Shown one piece after another: positions 51,424 through 59,245 of a stretch of 64,000 nt of DNA. Each line of letters begins with the position of its first letter. Position 1 is the first letter of the stretch. Source of the stretch: CAVSWT01 sp963731745 (GTDB taxonomy: Bacteria; Bacteroidota; Ignavibacteria; Ignavibacteriales; Ignavibacteriaceae); assembly GCA_963731745.1 (NCBI GenBank), contig CAVSWT010000024.1, positions 124,001-188,000 on the forward strand, written 5' to 3'. The position numbers and the translations under genes were made by a program. The notes under the pieces were generated by a model. That model saw only the letters and a list, made by a program, of their open reading frames with translations. It ran no database searches and was not told where the DNA came from.

Positions 51424-52647
51424 ATGGAATTATTAATTGATAAGCCTAAAACCAGGATCGGTCCAGTTATATTTTCACAATATATTCCTGGTGAAGGTGT
51501 AAAAAAAGCACTAAAGATTGGAAGAGAAGATATTCTTTTTGAATTAAAAACTTCCGGGCTAAAAGGAAGAGGCGGTGCTGGATTTCCAACTGCAACAAAA
51601 TGGATGTTAACTGCTGCTTCAATCGCCAAAGAAAAATACATTGTTTGCAATGCCGATGAAGGCGAACCTGGAACATTTAAAGATAGAGTTTTGCTGTTGG
51701 AATATCCCGAATTAGTTTTTGAAGGAATGATAATAGGCGGATTTACAATCGGGGCAAAAAAAGGTTTGGTTTATCTGCGCGGTGAATATGAATATATGTT
51801 AAAATCTTTAGAAGATTATTTACAGATGCTGAGAGATGAAAATTTTTTAGGCAATAATATATTAGGAAAAAAAGAATTCAACTTTGATATTGAAATTAGG
51901 CTTGGTTCAGGGGCTTATGTTTGCGGAGAAGAAACAGCGCTGATTGAATCACTGGAAGGCTGCCGCGGTGAACCAAGAAACCGACCTCCTTATCCCGTTG
52001 ATACTGGCTATATGGGCTGTCCAACCGTCGTAAACAATGTTGAAACTCTTGCTTCAGTTCCTCATATAATTACAAAAGGCGGAGATTGGTACAAAGAACA
52101 CGGGACAAACAAATCAACTGGATCAAAATTATTTTCTGTTTCAGGCGATTGTGAAAAACCCGGAGTGTATGAACTTCCCTGGGGAACATCTGTGAACGAA
52201 CTTCTAAAAATTGTTGAAGCTAAAAATACAAAGGCTGTTCAAGTGGGGGGTGCTTCAGGCAATTGCCTGCCAAAATCTCAGTTCGATAGAAAATTAGCAT
52301 ATGAAGATGCTGCAACAGGAGGTTCAATTATAATATTCAATGAAAGCAGGAACATGCTGAAAGTTCTTAAAAATTTTATGGAATTTTTTGTTGAAGAATC
52401 GTGCGGACAATGTACTCCTTGCAGGATTGGTAATACAAAACTTCTTGAAGGAGTCGAAATGATTGAACAGGGTAACTTCACTTTTTCATATATAAATAAT
52501 TTAAAGGAGCTTGGTAGAACAATGCAGGTATCTTCAAAATGCGGACTGGGGCAGTCAAGTCCTAATTCATTTATTTCAATACTGGAAAATTTTAAAGATG
52601 AAATTTTCAAATCGAACGGGAAAGGAGGCACAAATGGGAAAGCGTGA
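51424..52647 (+). CDS. NuoF-like flavin subunit, short form (set 2)
   Basis: A 407-residue FMN/NADH-binding subunit with GRGGAGFPTATKW, NADEGEPGTFKDR, the FMN-region GSGAYVCGEETAL and a [4Fe-4S] site with ESCGQCTPCRIG and KCGLGQ. Unlike the set 1 subunit it lacks both the N-terminal thioredoxin-like domain and the C-terminal ferredoxin pair. It is thus nearer to NuoF itself. Its gene overlaps that of the second catalytic subunit by 14 bp. Whether this shorter set can bifurcate electrons is not clear. Confidence 0.92.
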   Translation: MELLIDKPKTRIGPVIFSQYIPGEGVKKALKIGREDILFELKTSGLKGRGGAGFPTATKWMLTAASIAKEKYIVCNADEGEPGTFKDRVLLLEYPELVFEGMIIGGFTIGAKKGLVYLRGEYEYMLKSLEDYLQMLRDENFLGNNILGKKEFNFDIEIRLGSGAYVCGEETALIESLEGCRGEPRNRPPYPVDTGYMGCPTVVNNVETLASVPHIITKGGDWYKEHGTNKSTGSKLFSVSGDCEKPGVYELPWGTSVNELLKIVEAKNTKAVQVGGASGNCLPKSQFDRKLAYEDAATGGSIIIFNESRNMLKVLKNFMEFFVEESCGQCTPCRIGNTKLLEGVEMIEQGNFTFSYINNLKELGRTMQVSSKCGLGQSSPNSFISILENFKDEIFKSNGKGGTNGKA

Positions 52648-54511
52648 TCAATCAAGAGTTCCAGTAAGTCAACAGCCTTTTACAGTTGAAAAACCTGCTG
52701 ATACTTCAATGATAGGCGGAACTGTGACTGTTCAAATAAATGAAAAGAAAGTTACTGTCCCATTAGGGACAACTATTTTGGAGGCGTGTAAACAAAATCA
52801 AATTCATATTCCAACTTTGTGTCATCATCCTGACCTTTGTATTGCCGGTGTTTGCCGTATCTGTGTTGTTGATGTTGAAGGAATGCGCACACTTCAAACT
52901 GCTTGTTCATTCCCAATAACTTCACCAATTAAAATTCATACTTCAACACCAATGGTTCGTAAAGCAAGAAGGCATATAATTGATCTTCTTTTAAGCGAGC
53001 ATTATGGAGAATGTTATTCGTGTTTTAGAAATGGTAATTGTGAATTGCAGTCTCTAGCAAAAGAATACGGAGTTGACAGTTATACCTTCGGCCATGTTGA
53101 AGAACCACGTTATGAAACAGATAAATCTTCTGCATCAGTTGTTAGAGATATGAGCAAATGTGTTCTATGCAAACGCTGCGTAAGAACATGTATTGATCTT
53201 CAAGAGGTTGGAGTCCTCGAAGCAATCGATCGTGGCCATGAAACTCATATAGGAACTTTCCTTGATAAACCTTTGGCTGAAGTTATCTGCATTAATTGTG
53301 GACAATGCATTAACAGGTGTCCAACCGGGGCATTAAGAGCAAATGATCCTTCAGATGAAATTTGGGCAGCAATCGATGATCCTAAAAAACATGTGGTAAT
53401 TCAAACTGCTCCTTCACCGCGTGCCGCAATTGGTGAGGAATTTGGTTATGAAGCTGGGAAATCTTTTACCGGTGAAATGAATACCGCTTTAAGAAGAATT
53501 GGTTTCGATAAAGTATTCGATACCAACTTCACTGCTGATTTAACGATAATGGAAGAAGGGACCGAGTTATTAAACAGATTGAAAAAAGCTTTGGTTGATA
53601 AAAATGAATCAGTTAAACTGCCGCAGTTTACTTCATGTTCTCCAGGCTGGGTGAAATTTATTGAACATTTTTATCCTGAATATTTAGACTACCTTTCAAC
53701 AGCAAAATCTCCACAGCAAATGTTCGGTGCAGTTATAAAGACTTTTTATGCTAAAGAAGAAAATATCGATCCGGCGGATATTGTGACCGTCGCTTTGATG
53801 CCATGTTCGGCAAAGAAGTTTGAATGCAACCGTCCTGAAATGGTTGACTCAGGATTTAAAGATGTTGACTACGGATTAACAACTCGTGAAATGGCAAAGA
53901 TGATTAAAGAGGCTGGAATCTATTTGCCGGAAATGCCGAAGTCACATTTTGATGATCCTTTTGGCGATGCTTCAGGAGCCGGGTTAATATTTGGTGCAAC
54001 AGGCGGAGTAATGGAAGCAGCTTTAAGAACAGCATACGAACTTGTTACGGGACGGCAGGTTCCATTTGAAAATTTAGTTATCGAACCTTGCCGCGGTTTT
54101 GAAGGTGTTAAGCAAGCTTCTGTTAAATTAGAAAATTGTGTTGACGAATATAAATTTCTTGAAGGTGTAGAATTAAAATTTGTAGTAGCACATGGAACGG
54201 CAAATGCTAAAAAAGTTATGGAGATGTTAAGAAACGGTGAATTGAATGATGTTCACTTTGTTGAGATAATGGCCTGTCCCGGCGGCTGCTTGGGCGGCGG
54301 CGGACAGCCTATTCCTACTTCTGAAGAAATAAGAAAAAAACGTGCGCAGGCTATTTATGCAGAGGAAGAATCATTACCGATTAGAAAATCTCATGATAAT
54401 CTTCATGTGAAATATATTTATGAAAAGTTTTTAACTGATGGACCATGCAGCGAACTTTCTCATAAATTATTACATACTCATTATACGAAACGCGGTAAAT
54501 TTATTTCCTAA
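52634..54511 (+). CDS. hydA: [FeFe]-hydrogenase catalytic subunit (set 2)
   Basis: A 625-residue hydrogenase. The ATG at 52634 has a near-perfect AAAGGAGG ribosome-binding site, and the open frame further upstream lies within the NuoF-like gene. After an N-terminal extension of about 28 residues come a [2Fe-2S] domain, the CYSCFRNGNCELQ region, two ferredoxin motifs (CVLCKRCVRTC, CINCGQCINRC) and the H-cluster motifs TSCSPGW (about 333-339), MPCSAKKFE and MACPGGCLGGGGQP. It differs from set 1 in having Ser after the H-cluster Cys in the first motif. It ends the operon, and a repeat element follows. Confidence 0.95.
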   Translation: MGKRDQSRVPVSQQPFTVEKPADTSMIGGTVTVQINEKKVTVPLGTTILEACKQNQIHIPTLCHHPDLCIAGVCRICVVDVEGMRTLQTACSFPITSPIKIHTSTPMVRKARRHIIDLLLSEHYGECYSCFRNGNCELQSLAKEYGVDSYTFGHVEEPRYETDKSSASVVRDMSKCVLCKRCVRTCIDLQEVGVLEAIDRGHETHIGTFLDKPLAEVICINCGQCINRCPTGALRANDPSDEIWAAIDDPKKHVVIQTAPSPRAAIGEEFGYEAGKSFTGEMNTALRRIGFDKVFDTNFTADLTIMEEGTELLNRLKKALVDKNESVKLPQFTSCSPGWVKFIEHFYPEYLDYLSTAKSPQQMFGAVIKTFYAKEENIDPADIVTVALMPCSAKKFECNRPEMVDSGFKDVDYGLTTREMAKMIKEAGIYLPEMPKSHFDDPFGDASGAGLIFGATGGVMEAALRTAYELVTGRQVPFENLVIEPCRGFEGVKQASVKLENCVDEYKFLEGVELKFVVAHGTANAKKVMEMLRNGELNDVHFVEIMACPGGCLGGGGQPIPTSEEIRKKRAQAIYAEEESLPIRKSHDNLHVKYIYEKFLTDGPCSELSHKLLHTHYTKRGKFIS

Positions 54512-54556
54512 ATGAGGATAAAATTTATTACATTATTGTAGTCATATTTTATAAGT

Positions 54557-54667
54557 AGTCTGTCTCAAGAGTTAAGTTTTGTATGATAAGCTTGTCGAAG
54601 ACTGACAATATTAAATAATTCATACTTCGATGGGCTTAGTGTGACAGTAATACTATTGAGACAGCTT
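54557..54667. repeat. Palindromic MITE-like intergenic element
   Basis: CTGTCTCAA (54560-54568) and TTGAGACAG (54656-54664) are exact inverted ends around about 87 bp. The interior holds CTTGTCGAAGACTGACA and TACTTCGATGGGCTTAGTG, which resemble dispersed repeats of this lineage. It separates the hydrogenase operon from the next kinase and codes for nothing. Confidence 0.5.
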
Positions 54668-54727
54668 CAAATATTTTCAGACTTTTTTGCATTTATCCTT
54701 TGATTGCAGAATGTCTCGGGGAAAATA

Positions 54728-56110
54728 ATGATAAATTTAACACCATCCTGGGCTGCACACTACGAAGCCTTTTGGGAAACTATCCGCCGTAGAAACTTAT
54801 GGTTTATAAAGCTTAGGTATGGTGCGGTTCTAATGCTGACTGTATTTATAGTTTTAACAGAATGTTTTTTTGAATTCAATTATTCAAAGTCACAACTTAG
54901 CGCACTGATAATAATTACTTCTTCAATTTTAATTTATAACATTTTTTTAAACTGGGTAAGGAAATTTCTCAAATGCGGCTCTGAAGGGTTTAATCCCCTT
55001 CATTTTTCGCTTACTCAAATGCTGCTGGATTTAGTCGCCCTTTCATTTTTAATCTTTTTTACAGGCGGAATTGAAACTCCATTATATATGCTTTTCATTT
55101 TTCACATGGTAATAGGAAGCTTAATTCTGCCTGGTTACGTTATTTATTCAATTGCTGTATTTGTAATTACACTTTTTACAGGTATAGTAATCGGAAACTA
55201 TATGAAGCAAATTCCACTATACCACATTCAAGGTTTACAAGATTACTATCTAACTTACAATTTAAAATACTTGCTGTTTGTTATATCAACTTTCTCGTTT
55301 GTTATGCTAATAAGTGTGCTTCTAGTAAATCGAATTACTCGTCAGCTGTATAAATTAGAAGAAAAGCTTTACGATTCATTAGAGCGATTAAAGAAAGCAG
55401 AAAAAGAAAAACAAAAATATGTCATGGCTGTTATGCATGAAATTAAATCTCCGCTTTCCGCCGTGCAGTCTTACATTGAAATAATATTAGATAAATATGT
55501 TGGCCCTATTTCTGATTCGGTTGAAAAAAAATTATTAAGGGCAAAAATTAGAGGCAAAGACGCTATTGATTTAACAAATAATATTTTGAAAATATCAAGA
55601 TTAAGATTACTCGATGAGATATCAACTGAAAGAGTGGACTTGCAGCATCTGCTTCTTTCCATCTACAAAAAACAAAAAGTTCATATAAAAGAAAAAGGTA
55701 TTAAACTTGATATTTTAGACCTGAGAAACTCAAAAGACAATATTGATGGAGATAAATTTTTATTAGAGATTGCGATATCAAATCTAATTGGGAATGCTTT
55801 AAAATATACCGGCAGTAAAGGAAAAATCATAGTCACATTATGCCCGAATGATAAAAACACATGTATTAAAATTTGCGATAACGGAATTGGAATTCCTCAA
55901 AAAGATATCCAAAATATTTTTAATGATTTTTATAGAGCATCAAACATCAAAGAAAAAATGATTGAAGGTGCCGGATTGGGACTTTCAATTGTTAAACAAA
56001 TTATTGAACGTCATGGGGGAACAATATCTGTAGAATCACCTTCGGAGTTAGCATCGGAAAATAAGCCAGGCACTTGTTTTACAATTACAATTCCATTGAA
56101 AACTAATTAA
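54728..56110 (+). CDS. Membrane sensor histidine kinase
   Basis: A 460-residue kinase. The N-terminal half has about six hydrophobic helices (about 30-215) forming an integral membrane sensor with little periplasmic domain. A coiled stretch leads to a HisKA box (AVMHEIKSPLSAV, His near 240) and an ATPase domain (N box NLIGNALKY, DNGIGI, GAGLGLSIV). The start was set at the ATG at 54728, behind GGGGA (54718-54722); a TTG 24 bases upstream is less likely. No regulator gene is adjacent, so it is probably an orphan. Confidence 0.9.
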   Translation: MINLTPSWAAHYEAFWETIRRRNLWFIKLRYGAVLMLTVFIVLTECFFEFNYSKSQLSALIIITSSILIYNIFLNWVRKFLKCGSEGFNPLHFSLTQMLLDLVALSFLIFFTGGIETPLYMLFIFHMVIGSLILPGYVIYSIAVFVITLFTGIVIGNYMKQIPLYHIQGLQDYYLTYNLKYLLFVISTFSFVMLISVLLVNRITRQLYKLEEKLYDSLERLKKAEKEKQKYVMAVMHEIKSPLSAVQSYIEIILDKYVGPISDSVEKKLLRAKIRGKDAIDLTNNILKISRLRLLDEISTERVDLQHLLLSIYKKQKVHIKEKGIKLDILDLRNSKDNIDGDKFLLEIAISNLIGNALKYTGSKGKIIVTLCPNDKNTCIKICDNGIGIPQKDIQNIFNDFYRASNIKEKMIEGAGLGLSIVKQIIERHGGTISVESPSELASENKPGTCFTITIPLKTN

Positions 56111-56114
56111 TGAT

Positions 56115-56153
56115 TTCGACTTAATTGTCGAAGCAATCGCCATAATGGTCGCT
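56115..56153 (+). promoter_or_regulatory. Tandem activator site upstream of the first DGDGICD gene
   Basis: TTCGAC-TTAATT-GTCGAA (56115-56132) is a perfect interrupted palindrome. ATCGCC-ATAATG-GTCGCT (56136-56153) is a weaker copy 21 bp on. The pair is centred about 100 bp upstream of the sigma-54 start predicted near 56237. The same two-part arrangement occurs at 61357-61396 before the related gene. It is a candidate binding site for the NtrC-type regulator encoded at 57878. Confidence 0.7.
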
Positions 56154-56210
56154 GCACAAATATAATCGAAATATTTCCTTCCAAATAATAAAAAAAACAA
56201 GCATTTATAC

Positions 56211-56226
56211 TGGCACTTACTTTGAA
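56211..56226 (+). promoter_or_regulatory. Sigma-54 promoter for the first DGDGICD gene
   Basis: TGGCACTTACTTTGAA has a perfect TGGCAC -24 element and TTGA at -12 (A in place of C) at the right spacing. The expected transcript start is about 56237, 13 bases before the ATG, with a GGAGGA ribosome-binding site at 56238-56243. Confidence 0.6.
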
Positions 56227-56249
56227 ATTTAATAACTGGAGGAACAATC

Positions 56250-56645
56250 ATGAAATACATAGTAACATTAATATTTGCATCTATTTTTTTTACATCTGCC
56301 TATTCAAATACTCCGCAAGATTCAACATCAGCCGGACATAATGGTCAGCAGGTTAAAGAGCAAGTGAGAGCCCAGCAAAATGGTAATGAAAATCCTGGAG
56401 TGTTAAAACAAAGCAGAAGGGGAAAAGATGTTTTTATAGATAAAGACGGAGACGGAATTTGCGATCAGCGAGTTAAAGGAATGGGATTTAGGCGCGGGCA
56501 AAAAGCTCATAGGCAGAATGGAAGCGGACAAAGTCAGGGGCAGGGTAACGGAAACGGCAGTAATGGATCTGGTTCGGGACAAGGTAATGGCAATGGCGGT
56601 TCAGGGCAGGGTAATGGCGGAAATGGTAATGGCAGTGGACATTAA
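56250..56645 (+). CDS. Small secreted glycine-rich protein with DGDGICD motif
   Basis: A 131-residue exported protein: signal peptide about 1-19, then FIDKDGDGICD near residue 70, which looks like a single EF-hand/dockerin-type calcium loop. The last 45 residues are a low-complexity run of Gly, Asn, Gln and Ser. It is related to the protein encoded at 61513 by the pattern F[IV]D-x-[DN]GDGICD-x5-G-x-GF. It is followed 16 bp on by a beta-barrel gene, suggesting a shared envelope role. The function is unknown. Confidence 0.8.
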   Translation: MKYIVTLIFASIFFTSAYSNTPQDSTSAGHNGQQVKEQVRAQQNGNENPGVLKQSRRGKDVFIDKDGDGICDQRVKGMGFRRGQKAHRQNGSGQSQGQGNGNGSNGSGSGQGNGNGGSGQGNGGNGNGSGH

Positions 56646-56661
56646 TAATTTCAGAAATATT

Positions 56662-57756
56662 ATGCCTATTAAATCCAATTGGTATTTGATTATCACATTT
56701 TTATTACTTTCACAAAAAGCTTTTTCCCAATTCTCATTTGAAACAGCTTTTGAAAATTATTACGACAATAATATTTATAACAATTCATTGAATGTAGAGG
56801 ATTTTGTAAATAGCTTTAATTACAGCAGCGCCTTTAATATTGAAAGCGATTATAATAACCTTCAGTTTTACTACATGGGAAATTTAAGCTACTATCAAAA
56901 AAATATTTTTAAATCTTCAAATTCACATAAGCTCGGAATAGTAAATACTTATTTGTTGTCTGAATATGATAATCCAATAAACATTGGAGTAAATTACAGC
57001 TTGAGAAATAATAGGGAAGATTTTGAAGTCTTTAACTTTGATCAGCTTTCTGCTTATTCAAATTACAGACATTCTTTTTCGGAAAGCAATAAATTAATTT
57101 TAGGATATATTTTCAACCGGAACAATTATAAAAATTTCAGCATCTTTTCACATAATGAACACAAAGCTTTTTTGAAATCAATTTTTGGCTTTGAAACCGG
57201 GACTTCTATTTTGTTGGGAGCAGAATTTAACTTCAAAGATTATTGGGAAAATATTCAAAGTGATATTGCAGCGAATAGTAATTCTCAATTAAACTTTTCT
57301 GCAAACCTGGCTCAATCAATTGATAATAATACAGGAATAGCTTTAAATGTTTCATATAGGAAAAATTTGACCAGCGGAACAAGATATATTAATTCTGGCG
57401 AGTTTGTTTATTATGAAGAAGAGATTTTTAACGATTTATATTCGAATGAAGGTTATCAAACCGGAATTCTATTTTCAAAGTATTTATCTGAAGCAGTTTT
57501 TGCTAAGGTCGAATTTATTTACTCACATAAAAATTATTTGAATATTCCTGCTACTAATATTGAAGGATACGACTTAAGTGAAAATAGATTAGATAATCAA
57601 TTCGCCGGTGGTATTGGATTAGAATTTGATTTATCACCTGTAACTAGCGGGTTAACCTTAGAAGCAAACTGGAATTATATTTATAATAAATCAAATGACT
57701 ACTATTATAATTACTCTAATCAGCTTTTATCTGTAGGGTTTAATTGGGGATTCTGA
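56662..57756 (+). CDS. Putative outer-membrane beta-barrel protein
   Basis: A 364-residue protein with signal peptide (about 6-22, ending KAFSQ) and a mature part of many alternating, aromatic- and Asn/Tyr-rich strands, ending in Phe as outer-membrane barrels often do. The start was set at the ATG at 56662; the open frame upstream runs through the glycine-rich gene in another frame and is not natural. It is probably co-transcribed with the DGDGICD gene 16 bp upstream. It could be a porin-like channel or an anchor for that protein. No named family was recognised. Confidence 0.75.
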   Translation: MPIKSNWYLIITFLLLSQKAFSQFSFETAFENYYDNNIYNNSLNVEDFVNSFNYSSAFNIESDYNNLQFYYMGNLSYYQKNIFKSSNSHKLGIVNTYLLSEYDNPINIGVNYSLRNNREDFEVFNFDQLSAYSNYRHSFSESNKLILGYIFNRNNYKNFSIFSHNEHKAFLKSIFGFETGTSILLGAEFNFKDYWENIQSDIAANSNSQLNFSANLAQSIDNNTGIALNVSYRKNLTSGTRYINSGEFVYYEEEIFNDLYSNEGYQTGILFSKYLSEAVFAKVEFIYSHKNYLNIPATNIEGYDLSENRLDNQFAGGIGLEFDLSPVTSGLTLEANWNYIYNKSNDYYYNYSNQLLSVGFNWGF

Positions 57757-57788
57757 AACTGTTTTAAAATTATTCAATTTTTTATTGA

Positions 57789-57870
57789 TGTCACTTCGAA
57801 AGAGTCCTCGAGTGAGAAATCTTTTAAATTATTTGTTGATAGTAGATTTCTCCCTTCGCTCGAAGTGACA
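57789..57870. repeat. Palindromic repeat element (GTCACTTCGA type)
   Basis: Outer arms TGTCACTTCGA (57789-57799) and TCGAAGTGACA (57860-57870) are exact inverses. Inner arms GAGAAATCT (57814-57822) and AGATTTCTC (57844-57852) are also exact. The whole can fold as one long hairpin between two convergent genes. The sequence resembles REP/MITE-type intergenic repeats and may also end transcription. Confidence 0.65.
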
Positions 57871-57877
57871 TTTTATA

Positions 57878-59245
57878 TTACTTATTCTGAATTCCGTACT
57901 TCTTCATTTTATATCTCAAATTCCTTTCCGTAAGTCCTAAAATTTTTCCAGCTTGTGTTTGATTGCCGTTACTGTTTTGTAAGGCATCGTAGATTAATTT
58001 TTTTTCAAGCGCTTCAACCTGGTCGGTCAATGTCAGCGAATCATTTACTTCAATATGTTCTTCAGATTTGAAACCGGAAACATTCATTGGCAAATCTTTT
58101 AATGTAATCATGTTCCCTCTAGAAAGAACAACTGCCCGTTCTATAATATTTTCTAGTTCTCTAACATTTCCAGGAAAATTATATTTTAATATTTGATCAG
58201 ATGCTTCTTTACTTATTTCGAATTTTTCTTTCAAATTTTCTTTAGAATATTTCTCAATAAAAAATTCAATTAAAGGAAAAATGTCTTCTCTTCTTTCGCG
58301 TAGCGGCGGTATTTTAATTGAAACTATATTCAGCCTGTAAAATAAATCCTCTCTAAAAGTCCCGCTCTTAATTTTCTTCTCAAGATTCTGATTTGTAGCT
58401 GCGATTATCCTAACATCAATTTTTATGTTTTCTGTTCCGCCCACTCTTTCAATTTGCTGTTCTTGTAAAACCCGCAATAATTTTACCTGTGTTGAAAGAG
58501 GAATATCACCGATTTCATCTAAAAATATTGTTCCTTTATCAGCCAATTCAAATCTTCCTTTTCGTAATTTGTCGGCTCCCGTAAATGCCCCTTTTTCGTG
58601 ACCGAATAATTCGCTTTCCAATAAATTTTCTGAAAGCGCAGGAATGTTAACTGCAATAAAGGGCTGATCTTTTCGCGGGCTTACATAATGAATTGTTTTT
58701 GCAAGAACTTCTTTGCCTGTTCCATTTTCTCCTGTGATTAAAACTGTAGCTTTGCTTTCGGCAACGCGTGAGGCAACGCTTAAAACTTCTTCCATCTTTG
58801 GTGAATTAGAAATAATGGAAGCAATTTTAAATTTTTCTTTTAACTGGCCTTTCAATAGTTCATTTTCAGATCGCAAGTTTTTATTTTCAACTATCCGTTC
58901 AATTAGAAGATCAAGCTCATCAAGATCGACCGGTTTTGTAATATAATCGAAAGCACCTCTACGCATCGCGTTAACTGCATTTTCAATGGTGCCGAAAGCT
59001 GTTAGTATTACAAAATCTATTTTAGGATTTATTTTTTTGACTTCTTGCAGAACTTCAAGTCCGGTTTTTCCCGGCATCTTAAAATCAGAAAAAATAATAT
59101 CTATCAAATTAGTTTCAACAATTTTAATTCCTTCATCTCCGTTTGAAGCAGAAAAGAGATTGAATCCTTTTTTCTTTAAATACCCGGTTAAAATATCTCG
59201 TTGATTTTTTTCGTCATCAATTATTAAAATATTAATGTTTTTCAT
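57878..59245 (-). CDS. NtrC-family sigma-54-dependent response regulator
   Basis: A full 455-residue enhancer-binding regulator with a receiver (phospho-acceptor near D54 in FSDFKMPG, Lys in ITKPV), an AAA+ domain (Walker A GENGTGKE, sigma-54 loop GAFTGA, GTIFLDEI) and a Fis-type helix-turn-helix (QTQAGKILGLTERNLRYKM). It overlaps the partner kinase gene by 14 bp. Sigma-54 promoters with a shared upstream palindrome lie on both sides of the pair, at 56211 and 61445, making these the likely targets. Confidence 0.95.
   Translation of the reverse strand: MKNINILIIDDEKNQRDILTGYLKKKGFNLFSASNGDEGIKIVETNLIDIIFSDFKMPGKTGLEVLQEVKKINPKIDFVILTAFGTIENAVNAMRRGAFDYITKPVDLDELDLLIERIVENKNLRSENELLKGQLKEKFKIASIISNSPKMEEVLSVASRVAESKATVLITGENGTGKEVLAKTIHYVSPRKDQPFIAVNIPALSENLLESELFGHEKGAFTGADKLRKGRFELADKGTIFLDEIGDIPLSTQVKLLRVLQEQQIERVGGTENIKIDVRIIAATNQNLEKKIKSGTFREDLFYRLNIVSIKIPPLRERREDIFPLIEFFIEKYSKENLKEKFEISKEASDQILKYNFPGNVRELENIIERAVVLSRGNMITLKDLPMNVSGFKSEEHIEVNDSLTLTDQVEALEKKLIYDALQNSNGNQTQAGKILGLTERNLRYKMKKYGIQNK

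Noticed and set aside
56115..56132. Terminator of the kinase gene ending at 56110
   Set aside because: The stem is only 6 bp and no T-run follows; a matching palindrome with similar spacing occurs before the other DGDGICD gene, favouring a binding site.
56518..56661. A longer start for the beta-barrel protein
   Set aside because: The extra 48 codons overlap the glycine-rich gene in another frame and precede a clear signal peptide at 56662.
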